From Pseudomonas fortuita (GTDB lineage Bacteria; Pseudomonadota; Gammaproteobacteria; Pseudomonadales; Pseudomonadaceae): a stretch of DNA of 64,000 nucleotides. The stretch covers positions 909,501 through 973,500 of the forward strand of contig NZ_CP114035.2 of the NCBI RefSeq assembly GCF_026898135.2, in the 5' to 3' direction. The position numbers were made by a program, and so were the translations under genes. Within the stretch, counting starts at the first letter, position 1; each line of letters begins with the position of its first letter. The notes below the pieces were generated by a model, which had not been told where the DNA came from, made no database searches, and saw only the letters and a list, made by a program, of their open reading frames with translations. Shown one piece after another: positions 59,347-64,000 of this stretch.

Positions 59347-60125
59347 GCACACTGCCCAACCTGAAAGTCGCCCTGGTGCAAACGACCCTGGCCTGGCACG
59401 ACCGCGAGGCCAACTATGCGCACTTCGAGGTGCTGCTGGAACAGGTCGGGGAGGTGGATCTGGTGATCTTGCCTGAGATGTTCACCACGGGTTTCTCGAT
59501 GCAGTCCGAAAGCCTGGCCGAGCCGGAAAATGGGCCGACCTATAAGTGGCTGAAGGCCCAGGCGAAGAAGTACAACGCGGTGATTACCGGCAGCGTGATC
59601 ATCCAGGCCGCCGATGGCAGCCACCGCAATCGCCTGCTGTGGGCCCGGCCGGACGGCGAAATTCTGCACTACGACAAGCGCCACCTGTTCCGCATGGCCG
59701 GTGAGCACAAGCACTACACCCCCGGTGAACGCCAGGTGCAGTTCGAGCTCAAGGGCTGGCGGATCCGCCCGCTGATTTGCTACGACCTGCGCTTCCCGGT
59801 GTGGAGCCGTGACGCTCAGGACACGGACCTGCTGCTGTATACCGCCAACTGGCCGGCGGCGCGCCGCCAGCACTGGAATCGTCTGCTGCCGGCGCGGGGC
59901 ATCGAGAACCTGTGCTATGTGGCGGCCGTGAACCGGGTGGGCACGGACGGCAAGGGCTTTGCTTATTCGGGCGACAGCCAGGTGCTGGACTTCCAGGGCG
60001 AGAGCCTGCTCAGTGCCGGTGAGGCAGACGGGGTATTTACCGCCGTGTTGAGCGCTGCGGAACTGGCGGCGTACCGGGCCAAATTCCCGGCCAACCTGGA
60101 TGCCGATACCTTCGATTTACACTGA
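59334..60125 (+). CDS. Omega-amidase, YafV-like nitrilase-family enzyme
   Basis: A 263-residue carbon-nitrogen hydrolase. The nitrilase triad is Glu48 in LPEMF, Lys115 in HYDKRHLF and Cys149 in ICYDLRFP. YafV-type enzymes hydrolyse 2-oxoglutaramate and 2-oxosuccinamate, the products of glutamine and asparagine transamination. Its 13-nt overlap with the aminotransferase supports a linked pathway. The start at ATG 59334 is inside the upstream gene. Confidence 0.88.
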   Translation: MRDLSTLPNLKVALVQTTLAWHDREANYAHFEVLLEQVGEVDLVILPEMFTTGFSMQSESLAEPENGPTYKWLKAQAKKYNAVITGSVIIQAADGSHRNRLLWARPDGEILHYDKRHLFRMAGEHKHYTPGERQVQFELKGWRIRPLICYDLRFPVWSRDAQDTDLLLYTANWPAARRQHWNRLLPARGIENLCYVAAVNRVGTDGKGFAYSGDSQVLDFQGESLLSAGEADGVFTAVLSAAELAAYRAKFPANLDADTFDLH

Positions 60126-60128
60126 CAG

Positions 60129-60237
60129 CCTGTACCGGCCCTATCGCCGGCAAGCCAGCTCCCACAGGTAACCCACTGCCCTCGGGCCCGGTGCTGTACC
60201 TGTGGGAGCTGGCTAGCCGGCGATAGGCCAGTACCGG
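60129..60237. repeat. Inverted REP pair, GCCGGCAAGCCAGC type
   Basis: The arms CTATCGCCGGCAAGCCAGCT and complement flank a spacer, between the convergent omega-amidase and PepSY-reductase genes. It matches the type at 25635-25735. Confidence 0.8.
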
Positions 60238-60253
60238 CTACATCAATGAATGA

Positions 60254-62818
60254 TCAGTAAACATCTCGCCGATACCGCCCATCCTCGATCAACTGCTGCA
60301 CAGCGGCCTCACCAAGCATGCCGTTGAGCGCCGCATCTACCCCCGCAGCCATCCCTTGCAGGCTGCCGCAGACATACACACAGGCGCCATCCGCCACCCA
60401 GCGCTTGAATTCGTCGGCCTGCTGCAGCAACACATCCTGCACATACACTTTCTCGGCCTGATCCCGCGAAAACGCAAGGTCCAGGCGTGCCAGGTCGCCG
60501 CTTTGCAGCCACCCTTGCAGCTCGTCACCACACAGCAGGTCATGCGCCTGATTACGCTCGCCAAACAGCAGCCAGTTGCGCTGTTCGCCAGCGTTCACCC
60601 GGGCCCGGATCAGGCTGCGCAGGCCGGCCAGGCCCGTGCCGTTACCGATCAGGATCATCGGTGCAGCTGCCTCCGGCAGGTGGAAGCCGCTGTTGCGCCG
60701 CAGGCGCAGGCTCAGCGTACCGTTTAGTGGCAGGTATTCGGTGAGCCAGCCAGAGCCCAGGCCCAGGTTGCCATCGCTATGGCGCTCCTGGCGTACGATC
60801 AGCTGCAGCACGCCATCACTGGCGATGGAGGCGATGGAGTATTCGCGGCTGCCGATTGGCACCAGAGCGTCGACCAGCGCTTGCGGCTGCAAGCCGATCA
60901 GGTGATCACGGCGCGCCGGCAACTGGCGGCCAGCGAGGGCTTGGGCAAGGGTTTCGTCCAGACCGTTCACGTGTACCCGTGCACTGGCGTCCTGCGCCAT
61001 GCCTTTGAGGAACGCGTCGATCCTTGGTTGCCCATTGAGTGGCAGTATCTCCACCAGGTCGCCAGCGTCCCAACTTGCAGGCTCTTCAGCCAGCAGGCCG
61101 AGCAAGTACACCGGCTGGCCTTGGCTGCCCGGGTTGAGCAGTTCGCGACGCACCAGTGACCAGTTGCCAAAGCTTGGCGGCTGCCAGGCGGCCACCGGCT
61201 GGGCGCCCGTCAGTTGTGCCAGTTCCTGCTGCCATTGCTGCAGGGCGGCCTGGTCGGCGTTGTCCACCTCCACTGGGCTGAATGCACTGCTGGCTCCGCG
61301 CTCTCCCAGCCAGGCCTGCAGGCGGCGGGCGAAGCCGCAGAAGTGCGGGTACTGACGGTCGCCGAGGGCGAGCAGGGCGTAGTTGAGGTTGTTCAGCGCC
61401 CAAGGCTGGCCGAGCACCTTGCGCTCGAACGCGCGGGCGCTGTCGGGTGCTTCGCCGTCGCCAAAAGTACTGACCACGAACAGCGCACGGCGGGCCTGGC
61501 GCAAGTCGTCTTCACGCAGTTCGGCCAGTGCACGTACCTGCACTGGCAAGCCAGCTGCCTGCAACTGGCCGGCACTTTGCCAGGCCAGTTGCTCGGCAAA
61601 GCCGCTTTGGCTGGCGAAGCCGATCAACCAGCTGTCGTCGCTGCCATTGCTGCTGGCAACGTTGCCACGGGCTGCGCGTACCTGGCGCTTCTTGCGGCGG
61701 CGGTCGAGGTACAGCAGCCAGCCCGTGACGAAGAACAGCGGCATGGTCAGGCTGGCGAGGGTGACGATGATGCGCCCTGGCAGGCCGAAGTATTCGCCAA
61801 CGTGCAGGGCGTAGACGCTCTGCAGCAGTTGGGCCTTGAAGGATTTGTCGGCGTAGCGGTCGTGTTTTTTTACCTGGCCGGTGGCCGGGTCCAGCATCAG
61901 GGTGTTGAAGGCGCGTGGGTGGTCGGCGCTGTCCAGCAGGTAGAACAGGTTGGCTGGCTGGCCGCCAACCGGTGGCAGGCGCAGGTTGTACGTGGCAAGG
62001 CCTGGGCCTGCGGCGTCCTTGAGGTTGGCCCAGATGGCGTCATAGTCGACCACCAGCGGCGGGGCGTTCTTGTCGACTTTCTGCGGGCCGTGGCGGCCAC
62101 GGCCTTCACCGCGTTTTTGTTGCTGGCCGGCTGCCGGGGCGTCGGCCAGCAGCTTGTTCAGGCCTTCGCGGTACCACTCATAGGACCAGAACAGGCCGGT
62201 AAGGGCGAACAGAAGATAGAACAGCAGGCACCAGGTGCCTGCCACGGCGTGCAGGTCCCAGTTGAAGGCACGGCCTTTCTTGGCCCAGTCGAAGGTCAGC
62301 CAGGTGCGCCAGTCCAGCGCCTTGCGCGGCCAGCGCAGGTAAAGGCCGGACAGGCAGAAGAACACCAGCATCAGGGTACAGGCACCGGTGATCTGCCGGC
62401 CGGTGTCGCCCATGGCCAGGAAGCGGTGCAGGTTGAGCATGAGGTTGAAGAAGCCTTGCCCGGCCACTTCACCTTTGAGTTCGCCCGTATACGGGTCGGC
62501 ATAGCGCAGCTCGCCTCGGCGCTCGCCCGGTGCTGGCGTGAAGAAGATACGTGCGGCGTTGCCTTCACGCACGTCCACCCACAGCATCGACACCTTGTCA
62601 TGCTGCTGGGCTTCGACCCGTTGCACCAGCTCGGCCGGAGGCAGCACGCCTTCGGCGCGCACTTCTACTTTGAGTACATCGGCATTGAACGCACGCAGCA
62701 GTTCTTCCTGGAACGAGTACAGGGCCCCGGTGATGCCCATCAGGGCCAGCACCAGGCCAGCGGTGATGCCAAAGAACCAGTGCAATTGGAACAGCGTCTT
62801 CTTCACCACATCGATCAC
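60254..62818 (-). CDS. PepSY-membrane/flavodoxin/FNR fusion (flavoreductase)
   Basis: An 854-residue membrane-anchored fusion. Residues ~1-375 are PepSY-associated TM type, with helices near 14-38, 130-155 and 190-215 and another near 350-370. A flavodoxin-like FMN domain follows (about 396-540, beginning [17 protein letters not shown]), then an FAD/NADPH reductase domain resembling the sulfite reductase alpha subunit ([26 protein letters not shown] and the C-terminal [16 protein letters not shown]). It is not a cytosolic sulfite reductase. Its place next to a siderophore receptor suggests that it reduces ferric siderophores or passes electrons across the membrane; that function is inferred. 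Confidence 0.85.
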   Translation of the reverse strand: MIDVVKKTLFQLHWFFGITAGLVLALMGITGALYSFQEELLRAFNADVLKVEVRAEGVLPPAELVQRVEAQQHDKVSMLWVDVREGNAARIFFTPAPGERRGELRYADPYTGELKGEVAGQGFFNLMLNLHRFLAMGDTGRQITGACTLMLVFFCLSGLYLRWPRKALDWRTWLTFDWAKKGRAFNWDLHAVAGTWCLLFYLLFALTGLFWSYEWYREGLNKLLADAPAAGQQQKRGEGRGRHGPQKVDKNAPPLVVDYDAIWANLKDAAGPGLATYNLRLPPVGGQPANLFYLLDSADHPRAFNTLMLDPATGQVKKHDRYADKSFKAQLLQSVYALHVGEYFGLPGRIIVTLASLTMPLFFVTGWLLYLDRRRKKRQVRAARGNVASSNGSDDSWLIGFASQSGFAEQLAWQSAGQLQAAGLPVQVRALAELREDDLRQARRALFVVSTFGDGEAPDSARAFERKVLGQPWALNNLNYALLALGDRQYPHFCGFARRLQAWLGERGASSAFSPVEVDNADQAALQQWQQELAQLTGAQPVAAWQPPSFGNWSLVRRELLNPGSQGQPVYLLGLLAEEPASWDAGDLVEILPLNGQPRIDAFLKGMAQDASARVHVNGLDETLAQALAGRQLPARRDHLIGLQPQALVDALVPIGSREYSIASIASDGVLQLIVRQERHSDGNLGLGSGWLTEYLPLNGTLSLRLRRNSGFHLPEAAAPMILIGNGTGLAGLRSLIRARVNAGEQRNWLLFGERNQAHDLLCGDELQGWLQSGDLARLDLAFSRDQAEKVYVQDVLLQQADEFKRWVADGACVYVCGSLQGMAAGVDAALNGMLGEAAVQQLIEDGRYRRDVY

Positions 62819-62867
62819 CTTGTGTTGCTACCGCAGACTGCGCGGCGTGCATTATGCCTTGATACGC

Positions 62868-62892
62868 AAAAGCCCCGCTCAATGAACGGGGC
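62868..62892 (-). terminator. Terminator after the TonB receptor gene
   Basis: On the minus strand GCCCCG-TTCATTGAG-CGGGGC is followed by TTTTG, within 40 bp of the receptor stop codon. The tail is short, so read-through into the downstream reductase gene is possible. Confidence 0.75.
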
Positions 62893-62906
62893 CCTTGGTT
62901 GTTGCT

Positions 62907-64000
62907 TTAGAAGTGCACGCTGGTGGTCAGCAGTGCAGTCCGCCCGGCCGCCTGGTTGGCGAAGTGGGTAGAGAAGGCCTTGTCGTAGTACACCTCGTTG
63001 GTCAGGTTCTGCACGTTCAACTGCAAGTCGACGTTCTTGGTCAGCTTGTAGGCGGCCATGGCGTCGTAGCGTACGTAGCTGTCAACCATGGTGGTGTTGG
63101 CCACGCTGCCGTACACGTCATCCACGTAGAACGCACCGCCACCCACGGTCAGCTTTGGCGTGATCGAGTAGGTCGTCCACAGGCTGGCGCTGTTGTTCGG
63201 GGTGTTCGGCAACTGGTTGCCATCGTTGGCCTTGCCCAGTGGGCCGCCGTCGATCTGGCGAGCCTGCATGTAGGTGTAGCCGGCGAATACCTGCCACTTG
63301 TCGGTGATCTTGCCGCTGGCCGACAGTTCGATGCCTTGTACGCGGGTTTCGCCGACGTTTTCGTAGGTGGTGGTGTCCACCTGGACGCGGGCGTTTTCCT
63401 TCTCGGTGCGGAACAGCGCGGCGGTCAGCGACAGGCGCTGGTCGAGCAGGTCCCATTTGGTACCGATTTCGTAGTTGGTGGTTTCCTCTGGCTCCATGTC
63501 ACTGGCCAACAGGTTGCCGGTACGGTCAGGGGTGCCACCCAGCGGGTTGCCTTCTGTACCTTCGCCGAGCATCGAGCCTGGTGGCGTTGCAGAAGTGGCG
63601 TAGGAAACGTAGATACTGCCGTTTTCCGCCGGTTTCCACACCAGGCCCAGTTGGCCGGTCACGAACTCGCTGACATCCTTGCCTTTGGCGGTGGTGGTGC
63701 CAGCAGCGTTGTAGGTCTTGTAGTCGGTGTCGAAGTGGTCGTAGCGCAGGCCCATGTTGACCAGCCACTCGGGGGTCAGCTCCAGGGTGTCGAATACGTA
63801 CAGTGCACGGGTCTTGCTGTTGGTGGTGGTGCCGGCGTAGTTGCGCGAAATGGCACCGTTCCACGGGTCATCCGGGTTCGGGTTGCTCAGCGAGGTGCAG
63901 TTGTAGCCGCTGGTGGCACCGATCATGCCGGGGGTGCAGTTGGTATTGGCAGCGCCGCCAGGGACCGTGTCGGTGTCGACGGTGTAGGACGAACGGTCGC
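62907..64000 (-). CDS. TonB-dependent siderophore receptor (C-terminal part, 5' end beyond window)
   Basis: At least 364 residues of an outer-membrane beta-barrel receptor, open to the window edge on the minus strand. Barrel strands such as RYDHFDTDYKTY, YEIGTKWDLLDQRLSLTAALF and YVRYDAMAAYKLTKNVDLQLNVQNLTNEVYYD are typical, and the C-terminus ends in a Phe (TTSVHF), the usual last-strand signature recognised by the Bam complex. Two cysteines near the visible N-terminal end lie in an extracellular loop. The layout is close to Fiu-type catecholate receptors. The plug and TonB box are not visible. Confidence 0.88.
   Translation of the reverse strand, partial: DRSSYTVDTDTVPGGAANTNCTPGMIGATSGYNCTSLSNPNPDDPWNGAISRNYAGTTTNSKTRALYVFDTLELTPEWLVNMGLRYDHFDTDYKTYNAAGTTTAKGKDVSEFVTGQLGLVWKPAENGSIYVSYATSATPPGSMLGEGTEGNPLGGTPDRTGNLLASDMEPEETTNYEIGTKWDLLDQRLSLTAALFRTEKENARVQVDTTTYENVGETRVQGIELSASGKITDKWQVFAGYTYMQARQIDGGPLGKANDGNQLPNTPNNSASLWTTYSITPKLTVGGGAFYVDDVYGSVANTTMVDSYVRYDAMAAYKLTKNVDLQLNVQNLTNEVYYDKAFSTHFANQAAGRTALLTTSVHF

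Overview
The window is chromosomal DNA from a Pseudomonas of the P. putida group. The GC-rich codon use, the cyo, isc and queA-tgt-yajC-secDF operons, the typical pseudomonad REP hairpins and the overall gene order all match what I remember of P. putida KT2440 from the large adhesin lapF to the PepSY-flavoreductase/siderophore-receptor pair. No phage, transposase, CRISPR array or rRNA was seen. Most of the window is conserved core genome; the accessory-looking parts are the adhesin (1-10186) and the small-gene stretch at 21200-25630.

Layout. 1-10186 (minus): first ~3,395 codons of a giant LapF-type adhesin, an N-terminal BapA-prefix-like domain followed by about 38 Ig-like repeats of ~86 residues arranged in a five-unit higher-order array. 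10376-13265: norR and hmp, a divergent nitric-oxide sensing and detoxification pair with three GT-N7-AC NorR sites and a sigma-54 promoter between them. 13654-14160: dsbB. 14721-19545: cyoABCDE, the cytochrome bo3 quinol oxidase operon, with an ANR/FNR box upstream. 19880-25629: an AlaC-like aminotransferase, a GxSxG hydrolase, a YkgJ-type Cys-cluster protein, a two-gene operon of small proteins behind a structured leader RNA, a GNAT acetyltransferase, a membrane protein and a LprI-like periplasmic protein. 25753-27899 (minus): selD-selU for tRNA selenouridine. 28026-31271: a PhnD/PhnC/PhnE/PhnE-type ABC importer operon. 31288-33752 (minus): a bestrophin-like channel, a GNAT enzyme and a trypsin-like lipoprotein. 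34028-34112 (minus): tRNA-Leu(CAA).

34220-39622: queA-tgt (queuosine) and yajC-secD-secF (Sec translocon), followed by a glycine-zipper protein, suhB (minus), trmJ and cysE. 43150-48678: iscR-iscS-iscU-iscA-hscB-hscA-fdx-iscX, the complete housekeeping Fe-S assembly operon, with an IscR-binding promoter. 48767-57987: ndk, rlmN, pilF, a RodZ-like gene, ispG, hisS, a YfgM-like gene, bamB and der. 58198-60125: a YbdL/MtnE-like aminotransferase overlapping a YafV-like omega-amidase. 60254-64000 (minus): a PepSY-flavodoxin-FNR fusion and the C-terminal part of a TonB-dependent siderophore receptor.

The most interesting new signal is the leader of the small operon at 23322. It folds into a three-way junction (14-bp P1, a cUUCGg hairpin, and a hairpin with a 10-nt loop), and 8 nt of that loop (23225-23232) are perfectly complementary to the Shine-Dalgarno region (23310-23317). 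This resembles the logic of C4-type antisense RNAs. Other notable structure: the 1,290-bp higher-order repeat in lapF with one 258-bp unit missing from one copy, the triple NorR enhancer, the ndk promoter -10 hexamer lying inside a terminator loop, and eight REP loci of at least three sequence types. Family assignments and synteny come from memory, not from a database search.
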